Origin: Chloroflexota bacterium
GTDB taxonomy: Bacteria > Chloroflexota > Anaerolineae > Aggregatilineales > Phototrophicaceae
Length of the DNA stretch: 62,351 bases
Assembly: GCA_011525385.1 (NCBI GenBank)
Contig: WTGF01000017.1
Coordinates: forward strand, 1 to 62,351
Direction: 5' to 3'
The translations under genes and the position numbers were made by a program. Shown here in pieces: positions 24,481-33,918 of this stretch. The notes under the pieces are model-generated. The model ran no database searches and was not told the DNA's origin. It was given only the letters and a program-made list of their open reading frames with translations. How positions within the stretch are numbered: the stretch's first letter is position 1; every line of letters begins with the position of its first letter.

Positions 24481-25959
24481 ATGACAGACCGCCCCACGGT
24501 GATAGCCATCTTCGGCGTGACTGGCGACCTTGCCCGCCGCAAACTCATCCCCGCGCTCTACAGCAATTATGTCAAAGGGCGGCTGCCAAAGCGGCTGCAC
24601 ATCGTCGGCGTCGGCCGCCGCGATTGGACCGACGAGACGCTGATCGAACACGCTCGCCAATCGTTGCGAGAATTTGCCACCATACACTATAACGAGAGTG
24701 AATGGCGTAACTTCAAGTCTTGCCTGTCCTACAGCAAGGTCAACCTGCCGCATACGGAGACCTACCAAAACCTGAAGGACCACTTGGCTACGCTCGACAA
24801 TGGCGAAAGCAATCGACTCTATTACTTGTCGGTTGCGCCGGAGTTCTATGAGGATGTGGTGACGAACCTGGGCCGGCTGGACATGGCGCGGGAGAACGGC
24901 CGGGGGCGCGCCGACGCAGCCCCGCCCTGGAGGCGTATTGTCATTGAAAAGCCCTTTGGTTATGACCTGGAAACAGCGCAGTCGCTCAACAAAGCCGTGC
25001 ATGCCGTCTTCACGGAATCGCAGGTCTATCGCATCGATCATTATCTGGGCAAAGAAACGGCGCAGAATATCCTGTTCATGCGTTTCGCAAACACCATCTT
25101 CGAGCCGATCTGGAATCGCAGTCACATCAGCAATGTGCAGGTGACCGTGGCCGAAACGGTCGATGTCGGCACGCGCGCCGGTTATTACGACAAATCCGGC
25201 GTCATGCGCGATATGGTGCAGAATCACTTGCTGCAATTGCTCTCGCTGATCGCGATGGAGCCGCCATCGGCCTTTGATGGCCATGCCCTGCGCAACGAGA
25301 AGGTCAAAGTGCTGCAGGCTGCCCGCGCTGTTCGCCTCTGCGATACGGTGCGCGCCCAATATGAGGGATATCGGCAAGCGGATGGCGTCCCGCCCGATTC
25401 CGACACGCCGACCTATGCCGCCCTGCGTCTCTTCATTGACAATTGGCGCTGGAAAGACATCCCCTTTTACTTGCGCTCGGGCAAGGCGTTGCAGAGCAAA
25501 ACGACGCAGGTGAACATCCAGTTCAAGCGGCCGCCCAACAGCATCTTCGAGCTGGCCGAAAGCGGCGATCCCTCGCGGAACATGCTATCGATCTGCATCC
25601 AGCCCGACGAAGGCATGCACATGACGATCCAGGCCAAGGTCCCCGATGAGCAAATTGCCAAATCCGTGGATATGGAATTGCACTACGAAGATGCCTTCGT
25701 GGCGGACGAATTGCCCGATGCTTACGAGCGCTTGATCCTCGACGCCATCAATGGCGACGCCGCGCTCTTCATCCGCAGCGACGAGATCGAAAGCGCCTGG
25801 AAAATCGTCGATCCGGTCATCGAAGGCTGGGAAAACGATCGCGCTGCGCCGCCGATGCAAACTTATCGCAAAGGCTCATGGGGTCCTTGCGCCGCCGACG
25901 AATTGCTTGATCGCGAGGAACACATTTGGCGCATCAGTTGTTTTGATGACGGCAAGTAA
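24481..25959 (+). CDS. zwf: Glucose-6-phosphate 1-dehydrogenase
   Basis: First step of the oxidative pentose phosphate or Entner-Doudoroff route: glucose-6-phosphate to 6-phosphogluconolactone with NADP reduction, in the cytoplasm. The 492-residue length is normal. The coenzyme motif GVTGDLARRK is at 12-21, EKPFG at 156-160, and the active-site signature RIDHYLGKE with the base histidine at 184-192. AGGAGAAC precedes the ATG; a TAGAAT-like -10 at 24443 has a poorly spaced TTGCAA. The usual neighbours (pgl, gnd, opcA) are absent from this window, so it is a stand-alone gene here. Confidence 0.97.
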   Translation: MTDRPTVIAIFGVTGDLARRKLIPALYSNYVKGRLPKRLHIVGVGRRDWTDETLIEHARQSLREFATIHYNESEWRNFKSCLSYSKVNLPHTETYQNLKDHLATLDNGESNRLYYLSVAPEFYEDVVTNLGRLDMARENGRGRADAAPPWRRIVIEKPFGYDLETAQSLNKAVHAVFTESQVYRIDHYLGKETAQNILFMRFANTIFEPIWNRSHISNVQVTVAETVDVGTRAGYYDKSGVMRDMVQNHLLQLLSLIAMEPPSAFDGHALRNEKVKVLQAARAVRLCDTVRAQYEGYRQADGVPPDSDTPTYAALRLFIDNWRWKDIPFYLRSGKALQSKTTQVNIQFKRPPNSIFELAESGDPSRNMLSICIQPDEGMHMTIQAKVPDEQIAKSVDMELHYEDAFVADELPDAYERLILDAINGDAALFIRSDEIESAWKIVDPVIEGWENDRAAPPMQTYRKGSWGPCAADELLDREEHIWRISCFDDGK

Positions 25960-26054
25960 GGCCCAACAGCAGCGGATTTACGACTATCAGTCCCAGATGG
26001 GAAGCAGCGGCGGGCGATCTCGCCCAGCGCAAAGCATCCTGTTTAGCGCGGGGA

Positions 26055-26832
26055 TTATTCTTCCCAGGGGTCTGCTTTGACCAACTGCATGATGTAGAAG
26101 AGGGCGCCTGCCGGGTCGGCAACGACAGACCACTTGCCCCCGTCGGCATCTACCTGCTTATCGATTTCAATCGCGCCGCCGCGCTCCTTCACGCGGCTGA
26201 TGGCGGCGTCGACATCGGCGACGTGGAAGTGAGGCAGCCAGAAGGGCTTTGTGTCATGTAGCTGCAGCATGCCGCCGTTGGCGCGACCGCGATTGAAAAT
26301 GCGGGTGAAGATGCCATCGAGCTGGTATTCCCAGCCGAAGAGGGCATGGTAGAAGTCTTTCGCCAAGGCGACATCGGGGGTCCAAAGCTCGTTGAAGGAC
26401 ATGGCGCCGACTGTGTTGACGATGCCAGCGCCGATGGTGTTATATGGCTGCCACAAATTGAGCGCCGCGCCGGTCGGATCCTGAATATGCATCATCCGCC
26501 CGCTGTCGAAGACATCTTCCGGTCCGTAGACGACCGTGCCATCATTCGCCGTCACCACATCCGCCAGCGCATCCACGTCATCAACGGTCACGAAATTGTT
26601 CCATTGCGACGGGATGCCCATTTGCACTTGACTCGGCATCATGCCGCTCAGGGCCGCGCAGGCTTCTCCTTCCAACTGGAACACGGTGTAGGTCATGCTT
26701 TCGCCGATGGGGACTTCGTTCTTGCCCCAGCCGAAGAGATCCATATAGAAGACTTTTGCCGCTTCCGGATCGCTCGAACTGTTGTCGGCCCAACTAGAAG
26801 GTCCCGTGCGGGTACTTCGTGACCTTGTACAT
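26055..26832 (-). pseudogene. VOC protein of the four-member array, +1 frameshift
   Basis: Two-domain VOC (glyoxalase-fold) protein like its three neighbours, but broken near the start. From ATG 26832 it reads MYKVTKYPHGTF and then hits TAG (26796-26794). Removing one T at 26796 restores Ser-Trp-Ala and the rest of the family sequence, which then runs open to the stop at 26055. The downstream 229 residues (MDLFGWGKNEVPIGESMTYT onward) are intact, and no usable early start with a good site is visible. It is either a true frameshift or a sequence error. Otherwise it would be 258 residues, like the paralogues. Confidence 0.85.
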
Positions 26833-26850
26833 ATTTTGTCTCCCGTTAGT

Positions 26851-26875
26851 GCGGGCGACCAATCTGGTCGTCCGC
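26851..26875. repeat. REP-like palindrome
   Basis: GCGGGCGACC-AATCT-GGTCGTCCGC, a 10-pair stem with one G-T pair. It is in the 252-base gap before the next VOC gene, which also holds two more weak inverted units (about 26900-26930 and 27010-27055) of the same GGGCGA/TCGCCC type. Confidence 0.6.
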
Positions 26876-27084
26876 AGCCGCGTTTGCAATTGTAGATACG
26901 GGCGAGCTAATAGCTCAACCCTGCATGTCTGCTGTGTTGCGGCGCAGATAGGTTAGGAATACGTTATTTTGTGTTAGCAAAGTGTGGATGGCGGAGGCGA
27001 GCGACTCAGCGGGTCGCGTAGACGCTGACCGCCAACTCTGACCGTCAGTCGCCTCTACATTATTTTCCTTTATTCAGGCGCAGT

Positions 27085-27861
27085 CTATTCTTCCCAGGGA
27101 TCGGCTTTCGCCAACTGCATGATGTAGAAAACGGCGCCGGCTGGGTCCTCGATGACGGTGAACCAGCCGGTGTCGGGGGCTTCCATCTTTTGCGTGACCA
27201 CCCTTCCGCCCAGTTCTTCGACCCGTTTCATCGCGGCGTCGATATCCTCGACGTGGAAGTAGACCATCCACATAGGCGGCATCTCGCCGAAGTTCTCGTC
27301 CATTTCCATCATGCCGCCGTTGTTGCGCCCGCGATTGCTGATGTGGATGTAATGCTCATCGCCGTAGTATTCCCAGCCGAGCACTTTGCTGTAGAAGTCT
27401 TTGGCCCTTTCGGCGTCGCGGGTGAGCAACTCGTTCCAGCACATGGCGCCGACGGTGTTGACGATGCCCGCGCCGATGTGCTGCTTGGGCTGCCACAAGC
27501 CGAGGTGCGCTCCCTCGGGATCCGCGATGTGCAGCAGGCGCCCGCTGTCGAAGACATCCCAGGGCCCATGCGTGATCGTACCACCGTTGTCTGTGACTAC
27601 CTGGGCCAGCGCATCGACGTCCTCCACGGTCACGTAGTTGAACCAGAGCGAGGGGACGCCCTCCGGCAGCATGCCGCTCAGCGCCGCGACATTTTCGCCC
27701 TGATGCTGGAACATGGTGTAAGTGTTGTTCTCGTCGATGGGGATCTCGTATTTGCTCCAGCCGAACAAGTCCATATAAAACGCTATCGCCTTATCTGAAT
27801 CGGTTGAGCTGTTTTCGGCCCAGGAAAAAGTCCCGTGGGGATATTTTGTTACGGTGTACAT
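27085..27861 (-). CDS. Two-domain VOC (glyoxalase-fold) protein, array member 2
   Basis: A 258-residue protein of two VOC halves (about 8-122 and 132-258), in the same style as mycobacterial CFP30B. Each half starts with a strand-helix unit (TFSWAENSSTDSDKAIAFYM and MCWNELLTRDAERAKDFYSK) and ends in a strand with metal-site or ligand-site acidic residues. VOC proteins range from glyoxalases and dioxygenases to resistance proteins; the chemistry is not readable here. The first nine residues MYTVTKYPH are shared by all four members. GGAG precedes the ATG. It is flanked by repeats on both sides, so transcription as one unit with its neighbours is uncertain. Confidence 0.88.
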   Translation of the reverse strand: MYTVTKYPHGTFSWAENSSTDSDKAIAFYMDLFGWSKYEIPIDENNTYTMFQHQGENVAALSGMLPEGVPSLWFNYVTVEDVDALAQVVTDNGGTITHGPWDVFDSGRLLHIADPEGAHLGLWQPKQHIGAGIVNTVGAMCWNELLTRDAERAKDFYSKVLGWEYYGDEHYIHISNRGRNNGGMMEMDENFGEMPPMWMVYFHVEDIDAAMKRVEELGGRVVTQKMEAPDTGWFTVIEDPAGAVFYIMQLAKADPWEE

Positions 27862-27881
27862 GAAGCTTCTCCTGTCTGTGC

Positions 27882-28058
27882 GGGCGACCTGATAGTCGCT
27901 GTTGAAATTCTACCCCACCCCCCGGCCCCCTCCCCGAAGCATCAGGGAGGGGGAGCTTTACTGAGCTATTTTGGACCATTATGGTCTTTCGCATTTACAC
28001 GACACTGACCGGGATTGGCTGTAATTCGTGATTTTCAACAGAGTCCGATAGGTCGCCC
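27882..28058. repeat. MITE-like element between VOC genes
   Basis: The ends 27882-27910 (GGGCGACCTGATAGTCGCTG then TTGAAATTC) and 28030-28058, read inverted (GGGCGACCTATCGGACTCTG then TTGAAAATC), match closely. Inside is a third copy of the C/G-rich unit at 27911-27963. It fills most of the 227-base gap; no gene is present. Confidence 0.55.
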
Positions 28059-28088
28059 CTACAAGGCTTTAGTTTTCAGAGGTCCTGT

Positions 28089-28877
28089 CTATTCTTCCCA
28101 AGGGTCGGCCTTGAGCAGCTCCATGATATAAAAATGCGCGCCAGCCGGGTCTGTTGCCAGCGCCCAATAGCCGGTATCCGGCGCCTCGTTCGGGCCCATG
28201 TGCACTTGCCCGCCCAGTTCGTTGACGCGGGCGATGCCCGCGTTGATATCGCCTACGTTGAAATAGGGCATCCAGCAGGGGGGCGTTTCGCCGAAGCTCT
28301 CGTCCATCTCGATCATGCCGCCATTGTTGCGGCCCTGGTTGGTGATGTGGATGTAATGCTCATCGCCGTGGAATTCCCAGCCCAGCACAGTGCTGTAGAA
28401 GGCTTTGGCCGCCGCGGCGTCGCGGGTGAGCAACTCGTTCCAGCACATGGCGCCGACGGTGTTGACGATGCCCGCGCCGATGTGGTTCCGCGCTTGCCAC
28501 AAGCCCAGAGCCGCGCCAGTCGGGTCCATCAAGAAGGCCATGCGCCCGCTGTCGAAGACATCCATGGGACCAAAGATGATCTGGCCGCCATTGTCCGTGA
28601 CGACGGGCAAGAGCGCGTCGACATCATCGACAGCTACATAGCATGACCAGTGCGATGGGATATTCTGCTCGAGGGCCTCTGGGGTCGCCTCGCTGAGCGC
28701 GGCGACATTTTGGCCCTGGTGCTGGAACATGGTGTAGGTCATGCCTTCGCCGATGGGGATATCGAATTTGCCCCAGCCGAAGAGATCCATATAGAACTGC
28801 TTGGCCGCTGCCGAGTCGGTCGAGCTGGTATCCGCCCAGTTGAATGTGCCGTGGGGATATTTTGTTACGGTGTACAT
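28089..28877 (-). CDS. Two-domain VOC (glyoxalase-fold) protein, array member 3
   Basis: A 262-residue paralogue of the preceding gene, with VOC halves at about 8-127 and 137-262. The second half has MCWNELLTRDAAAAKAFYST, EFHGDEHYIHITNQGRNNGG and WMPYFNVGDINAGIARVNEL. An insert of three or four residues (TPEALEQNIPSHW) relative to member 2 lies in the first half. GGAGAC lies upstream of the ATG, 10 bases away. Array members differ chiefly in the loops around the presumed ligand cavity, which suggests diverged substrates. Confidence 0.88.
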   Translation of the reverse strand: MYTVTKYPHGTFNWADTSSTDSAAAKQFYMDLFGWGKFDIPIGEGMTYTMFQHQGQNVAALSEATPEALEQNIPSHWSCYVAVDDVDALLPVVTDNGGQIIFGPMDVFDSGRMAFLMDPTGAALGLWQARNHIGAGIVNTVGAMCWNELLTRDAAAAKAFYSTVLGWEFHGDEHYIHITNQGRNNGGMIEMDESFGETPPCWMPYFNVGDINAGIARVNELGGQVHMGPNEAPDTGYWALATDPAGAHFYIMELLKADPWEE

Positions 28878-28946
28878 ATGTTGTCTCCTGATTGTCTGGT
28901 GGTGTGAGGCTGATACTCACAATTGTGAATTTATTGGCCGGGCTGA

Positions 28947-28967
28947 GGGCGAGCCACCGGCTCGCCC
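28947..28967. repeat. REP-like palindrome
   Basis: GGGCGAGCC-ACC-GGCTCGCCC, a perfect 9-pair stem, in the 150-base gap between array members 3 and 4. Same class as 3387-3407 and 12421-12441. Confidence 0.65.
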
Positions 28968-29027
28968 GTACAATTCCGACGAAAATGAAATATCGCCCGT
29001 CTTCTGGCACGTTTATCTTTGATGGAC

Positions 29028-29819
29028 TTAGTCTTGCCAGGGCTCGGCCTGGATCAGTTGGATAATGTAGAAATGAGCGCCGGCCGGGTCGGACATATAG
29101 GCGAAATGACCGGCGCCGGGCGCCTCGGTTTTGGGGATGATGATCGTGGCGCCCAATTCTCCCGCTTTGGCAATTGAAGCGTCGATGTCGGCGACGGTGA
29201 AGTAGGGCTGCCAGACAGAGGGCATCTCGCCGAAGCTTTCGTCCATCTGCATCATCGCGCCGTTATTGCGACCGCCATTCATGATGAGGATATATCCGTT
29301 CTCATCGACGTGGTATTCCCAGCCGAACAAGGCGCTGTAAAAGGCTTTGGCGGCATCGGCATCTTTGGTGAGCAGTTCATTCCAGCACATGGCGCCGACG
29401 GTGTTGACGATGCCCGCGCCGATGTGATTCTTGGCTTGCCACAAGCCTAGCTGCGCGCCTGTGGGATCGATGAACTGCAGCATGCGCCCGCTGTCGAAGA
29501 TGTCCATAGGCCCGAACACAATCGTCCCGCCGTTCGCTGTGACGACATCCACCATCGCGTCCACATCGTCAACCGACACGTAGTTGGTCCAGTGCGATGG
29601 AATGCCCTGCGCTTGCATATCCGGCATCATGGCGGCAAAACCCGCCGCGTGTTCGCCCTGGTTCTGGAACATGGTATAGAACATGTCGCCGCCAATGGGC
29701 TCGTCGATATTGCCCCAGCCGAAGAGTTCCATATAAAAGGCTTTGGCTGCCTCCGGATCGGTGGAGGTATTGTCCGCCCAGGAAAAGGTACCGTGTGGGT
29801 ATTTTGTGACTTTGTACAT
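29028..29819 (-). CDS. Two-domain VOC (glyoxalase-fold) protein, array member 4
   Basis: A 263-residue paralogue, the first of the array in the direction of transcription. It has MYKVTKYPHGTFSWADNTST, EAAKAFYMELFGWGNIDEPI and, in the second half, LLTKDADAAKAFYSALFGWE with YFTVADIDASIAKAGELGAT. The N-terminal dozen residues match the frameshifted member 1 exactly up to the break. The upstream gene (29937-33053) ends 117 bases away, so the array could be read from its transcript. Function unknown within the VOC superfamily; antibiotic or glyoxal detoxification and sugar isomerisation are all possible. Confidence 0.88.
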   Translation of the reverse strand: MYKVTKYPHGTFSWADNTSTDPEAAKAFYMELFGWGNIDEPIGGDMFYTMFQNQGEHAAGFAAMMPDMQAQGIPSHWTNYVSVDDVDAMVDVVTANGGTIVFGPMDIFDSGRMLQFIDPTGAQLGLWQAKNHIGAGIVNTVGAMCWNELLTKDADAAKAFYSALFGWEYHVDENGYILIMNGGRNNGAMMQMDESFGEMPSVWQPYFTVADIDASIAKAGELGATIIIPKTEAPGAGHFAYMSDPAGAHFYIIQLIQAEPWQD

Positions 29820-29936
29820 CGTTGTTCTCCAGATTCTACGATTGTTCGTCGACTAGAAAATCTGTTCAAGGGCGCGTATCATAATCAGCAAATACAAAGC
29901 TGTCAAGAGGTATGAAAGCGCAAACAGTCCGCTTAC

Positions 29937-32900
29937 TCACTGGGAGATAAAGAGCCGCTCTAGCAGCAAGGCATCACTGTCGCCTAGGCCAAGGCGCTGG
30001 CCAGATGCGGGATCGTACCAGCCCAAACGGAGATCATACTGTGCGTCTGCCAGATCAAAGCGATGACTTGTGGTCACATATTCGCCGGGCAGCCAACCGG
30101 ACGTGGGTCGTGTCCAGTCTACTGGCACGCCATCCCATTGCGCCGCGATCTTGCCCCCCTCATCGAGCGCGTGAACAAAGAGACGGAGGCTATCCGACAG
30201 GGACCGCTCGGTTCCCCAGACCAGACTCAATTCGCTCGCTCCTTCAAACCGATAACCATGCAGGATAAGGCCGTTGTCCCAAACAGCGCCAACGGCGGAG
30301 TCGAATTGAGGCGGGTTGAATTGCCGGGCCGGAACCGATATATCCATGACCGCGTCGAGCATGATGGTTGCGGCTGCCGGGTTTTCGTCGGCGTCAAGCA
30401 GTTGCGCGCCCAGGGCATAGGACCCGGGCGGCAGGTCCGGCGGCACGGTCACACGATGATGACCGCGAAAGACCTCGCCAAGGCGCCATTGAGCGATGTC
30501 AAATCCAATAACCAAGGGCAGGGTTCGCGAAACATGAGTTGCTTTTGTTTCCGTATCCAGCCAGAGAAGTCGGGCCGCGAGGCCGGTCGCGCCTGCGCTG
30601 GCTTTCCGCCAGGACCAGTTGAATCGCAGTTCATCGCCGACGGTTGCCGAGTGCGGCAATTCCGGCGTCCCGACCAGGAGGGCCGGCGCCGCGCTTTGAT
30701 CAACCGCGGGCAAGCCCTCCGCCACAGCTTGTCTATCGGAGGGGCGGTATGGGAGCGAAGCGAGCGGATATTTGACATCCAGCGGATTGCCAGCCAGGTT
30801 GATCACGCTCAAAGTCTCCAGCGTGTCAACATCGAAAAGCGCTACTTCCAGGCTGTAAGCCTCAGCGAGTGGCGGCGTGAAGGGCGGAATTTCCAAGGTG
30901 ATCAAGTCCTCGACGTAGGCATTTGTCAGCCAATTCGATGTCGGCAGACCACCTGGAGAAAAAGAACTCGACTCCGCGACCACATGCCCTTGCGGCGTAC
31001 GCATACGAACGATGCTAGCGTAGTCCTGTGACAGGGGCGCCTCATGCAAGCGCCAGTATAGCTTGATCGTGAGCGTCGGCTGATCAATCACATCCAGCGG
31101 CAATTCGGCCCCCAGCAAGTCGATCCGATTGCCGAAGTTGGCCAATTCGGGTTGATCGACATTGTCGCCAAATCGGTTGGTCTTGAACAGCGAGTCGTTG
31201 GGGTTCGTTAGCAACAGCTTGAACAGCAGTACACCCATTCCTATCGCGGCAAAGCCGAGGACCAGGCGCGTATCAAATGCTGAATTCACAGTTTCCGGCG
31301 CTGATCCAGCGGGCAGATAAGTCCAGGCTGCCAACAGCGCCAATGCGCCAATCACAGCCAAGCCACTGAGCGCGTGCGCGATGGACTGAAACGTTGTTGC
31401 CTCCAGCGCAATGCGCAGGTCAAACTCGCCCGCCGGCAGGTCCAGGGCGACCAGTCCCGCCGGCGCGGAGGGGAAGACCTCCAGCGCACGCCCGTCAATG
31501 TCCGCGCGCCAACCCGGCAGGTACAGCCAGTCGAAGACAAGGGTCTGCGCTTCGGCGGATACAAGACGCAAGCTCGCCCCTGTGCCGGCCCATTGCTCTG
31601 TGACAATCTCAAGCGCTTGCGATGACATTAGACGCGGGATGGCGTCGGCCCTTGAGAATCGCTCGGCGAGCCGCCCCGAATCCAGTTGACCCGCGTCGGT
31701 ATTGACGGGCAAATACTCGGCATAAGACGACAGCGCCAGTTGACCGCCGTCCCGCTCAAAGCGCTGCACATCGTGGATATCATCAGCCCCCAGGTCGTCA
31801 TGATAGGCCCGATAGGTCCAGGGCAGGGCATAAAGCAGCATGATCAGGGCTATCGACCCGACCATGAATGCCCGGCTTTTTCCCGAGGGCAACGCCGACG
31901 CGATCATGAAGGCGCCTGCGCCCGATGCCAGCGCCAGCAGGGTACTCGCCAAGCCCAGCAAACGCCAGGGAAACTGCGTAAAACCTATCAGCGGGATAGC
32001 GTCCCAAAACGGGGCGGAATACGGCGTATTCATGAAGACCAGGAATAGCACAATGATCCAGATCAGCAGCATCAGTGGGAGGTAAGACCGCAATGCCGAG
32101 CGTACGCTCAATAGCAATCCAATGGCGGACAGGATCAACTGCGGCCAGCCCAGGCTGATCGGAATCGCCTGGTTCTGCTGCGTGGGATCGGCGGTATGCG
32201 GGGGGGCGATTATTTCGCTCAGGGGGCGCAGGTGCTGCTTAACGTCAATATGTCCAAGTTGCTCGCTGATTATACCGAGCTTGATGGCATCCGCTTCCAA
32301 GAGCGCCGGCAGCCAGTAAAAGGCCGTTAACACTAGCCCCAGCAGACCCGCCAGGGTTAAACGAAGGAAGACGGCGCGCCGTTCACGTCCGCGCCAGACC
32401 AGGAAGAGGCAATAGAGCGCCAGCAGCGCCGTCCCGTGCAAGGTGATCAAGGTGTGCAAGGGAATGAAAAGCGCGAATGACGCGAGGGACAGGACGAGGT
32501 CGCGGCGTCGCCCGTACCAGGCGAGCCGCGTGAATCCGAGCATGACAAAGGGCAAAGCCGCCAATGCCGCCAATTCCGACGATGAGCCCCGCGTTAGACT
32601 GTCGAAGAGGATAAATGGCGCGTAACTGTAGGCCAGCGCCGCCATCCAAGCGCCCAGGTCCGAACCTGTCCACAAACGCCCGAGCAGGAAGATCCCCAGC
32701 GCAGCCAGCAGCGTGTAAATGACCATCGACAGCAGCCAACCCTCCACGAAACTGAAACCAAGGCCGTGCAGCCAAACGGAGGGAAAATACGATAGCGCTG
32801 GAAAATAGTTGAAGAGCGGGGCGCCGTAGCCGTAGACCAGTCCCGATGAGTAGCGCGGCCACAGCGGATGATCGACGCGCAGCGAATGATCCAGCGCCAG

Positions 32901-33053
32901 GCCCCGGTACATCTGCAACAGGCCGTCGTCCGTCCGCGGCATGCGGTCCAGCAGGAAAGGCTGTACCGCCACCAGACAGACACAAACGATACCGACTATG
33001 AATATGAGGAGATGGAACGCGCGTCTCGTAACCGGAGCGTGCGAGGGCGGCAT
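29937..33053 (-). CDS. Large membrane protein, PTPS-related/GT-C-like
   Basis: A 1038-residue integral membrane protein. The N-terminal half has about a dozen spans and an early extracytoplasmic loop with the DDGLLQMYRGLALDHSLRVD and GYGAPLFNYFPALSYFP motifs. That pattern fits the 6-pyruvoyl-tetrahydropterin-synthase-related membrane family, which looks like GT-C glycosyltransferases; the acidic pair near residue 36 would be the catalytic candidate. The C-terminal ~430 residues are soluble, beta-rich and probably outside. It starts 7 bases after the phytanoyl-CoA dioxygenase-type gene, so they are co-transcribed. A role in surface glycan or lipid glycosylation is inference. Confidence 0.8.
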   Translation of the reverse strand: MPPSHAPVTRRAFHLLIFIVGIVCVCLVAVQPFLLDRMPRTDDGLLQMYRGLALDHSLRVDHPLWPRYSSGLVYGYGAPLFNYFPALSYFPSVWLHGLGFSFVEGWLLSMVIYTLLAALGIFLLGRLWTGSDLGAWMAALAYSYAPFILFDSLTRGSSSELAALAALPFVMLGFTRLAWYGRRRDLVLSLASFALFIPLHTLITLHGTALLALYCLFLVWRGRERRAVFLRLTLAGLLGLVLTAFYWLPALLEADAIKLGIISEQLGHIDVKQHLRPLSEIIAPPHTADPTQQNQAIPISLGWPQLILSAIGLLLSVRSALRSYLPLMLLIWIIVLFLVFMNTPYSAPFWDAIPLIGFTQFPWRLLGLASTLLALASGAGAFMIASALPSGKSRAFMVGSIALIMLLYALPWTYRAYHDDLGADDIHDVQRFERDGGQLALSSYAEYLPVNTDAGQLDSGRLAERFSRADAIPRLMSSQALEIVTEQWAGTGASLRLVSAEAQTLVFDWLYLPGWRADIDGRALEVFPSAPAGLVALDLPAGEFDLRIALEATTFQSIAHALSGLAVIGALALLAAWTYLPAGSAPETVNSAFDTRLVLGFAAIGMGVLLFKLLLTNPNDSLFKTNRFGDNVDQPELANFGNRIDLLGAELPLDVIDQPTLTIKLYWRLHEAPLSQDYASIVRMRTPQGHVVAESSSFSPGGLPTSNWLTNAYVEDLITLEIPPFTPPLAEAYSLEVALFDVDTLETLSVINLAGNPLDVKYPLASLPYRPSDRQAVAEGLPAVDQSAAPALLVGTPELPHSATVGDELRFNWSWRKASAGATGLAARLLWLDTETKATHVSRTLPLVIGFDIAQWRLGEVFRGHHRVTVPPDLPPGSYALGAQLLDADENPAAATIMLDAVMDISVPARQFNPPQFDSAVGAVWDNGLILHGYRFEGASELSLVWGTERSLSDSLRLFVHALDEGGKIAAQWDGVPVDWTRPTSGWLPGEYVTTSHRFDLADAQYDLRLGWYDPASGQRLGLGDSDALLLERLFISQ

Positions 33054-33060
33054 GGCGGAC

Positions 33061-33918
33061 TTATTGCTTGGCCATCTCGCGTTCTTGCAAGGCCTCTTGA
33101 ATCTCGAATATGGACCCGGCGTTTTCCGGCTTCGGCTCCGGGATGATCACCGGCAGGGCATCCATCCGCGGGCGCTTGACCGGTTCGCCGCGTAAAACCG
33201 TGCTGAGGTAGGCGTCGTAATTGGGCGATCCAAGCAAGGGCCAGGAATCGATCGAGCAGTACTGGAAAAGCAACAATCGCCTTGGATTGGCGGAATGGTT
33301 CGGCGCCGAGGCATGCAAGGTGCGCACATGATGGAGCGAGATGCCGCCCGCGCCCACCAGGCATTTTTCCACGCGATGTGGCTGATAATCGGGGTCCGTC
33401 ACCGCGCCGACAAAGACGCCATTCTCGTGATGGCTGATCAATTCAGTTTTGTGGGAACCGGGCACCATCAACATGCAGCCGTTTTCTTCGGTCATGGCGT
33501 CGATGGCTACGCCTACCGCCAGCAGGTCGTCGTTGGTATGGGGGTAGAAAGCCCAATCCTGGTGCCATTCCACCGCCGCGCCATGCGCTCCCGCTTTCAT
33601 GTTGAGCTTGTTGCCGTTGAAGCGCACGCCCTTGCCGATCAATTGCTCGACGATGTCCAGAATGCCGTCGTGGCGCAGCGTCTGATCATAGACTTCGTGA
33701 TGCGAAACCGGCTCTTTGATCCGGCGCAAACGGGGGTTGTCGTAGCTGTGATCCGGCTCCAGGTCGAAGATGTCATCATGGTCGCTGATAAAGCGCGACT
33801 GTTCGATGAACTCGTCGGTCACGCGTCGCAGCGCATTCAGTTCATCGGCGCTGAGCACGTTCTCGACGGTCAAGTATCCATTCTCGTGATAAAAGGCGAT
33901 TTCTTCTTGGCTTAACAT
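33061..33918 (-). CDS. Phytanoyl-CoA dioxygenase family protein
   Basis: Fe(II)/2-oxoglutarate-dependent hydroxylase family. The 285-residue protein has the metal triad His119-x-Asp121 (EWHQDW) and His202 (RTLHASAPNHS), followed by the 2-oxoglutarate-binding Arg in NPRRLLLFQY. Members act on many substrates beyond phytanoyl-CoA, including natural products and osmolytes, so the substrate is open. It follows the SnoaL-like gene after 111 bases and precedes the large membrane protein by 7. It starts with MLSQEEIAFYHENGYLTVEN, the family's usual opening, which supports the chosen ATG. Confidence 0.9.
   Translation of the reverse strand: MLSQEEIAFYHENGYLTVENVLSADELNALRRVTDEFIEQSRFISDHDDIFDLEPDHSYDNPRLRRIKEPVSHHEVYDQTLRHDGILDIVEQLIGKGVRFNGNKLNMKAGAHGAAVEWHQDWAFYPHTNDDLLAVGVAIDAMTEENGCMLMVPGSHKTELISHHENGVFVGAVTDPDYQPHRVEKCLVGAGGISLHHVRTLHASAPNHSANPRRLLLFQYCSIDSWPLLGSPNYDAYLSTVLRGEPVKRPRMDALPVIIPEPKPENAGSIFEIQEALQEREMAKQ

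Noticed and set aside
26833..29027. A CRISPR array in the repeated VOC gaps
   Set aside because: The repeats are single palindromes of different sequence, not regularly spaced direct repeats, and no cas gene is present.
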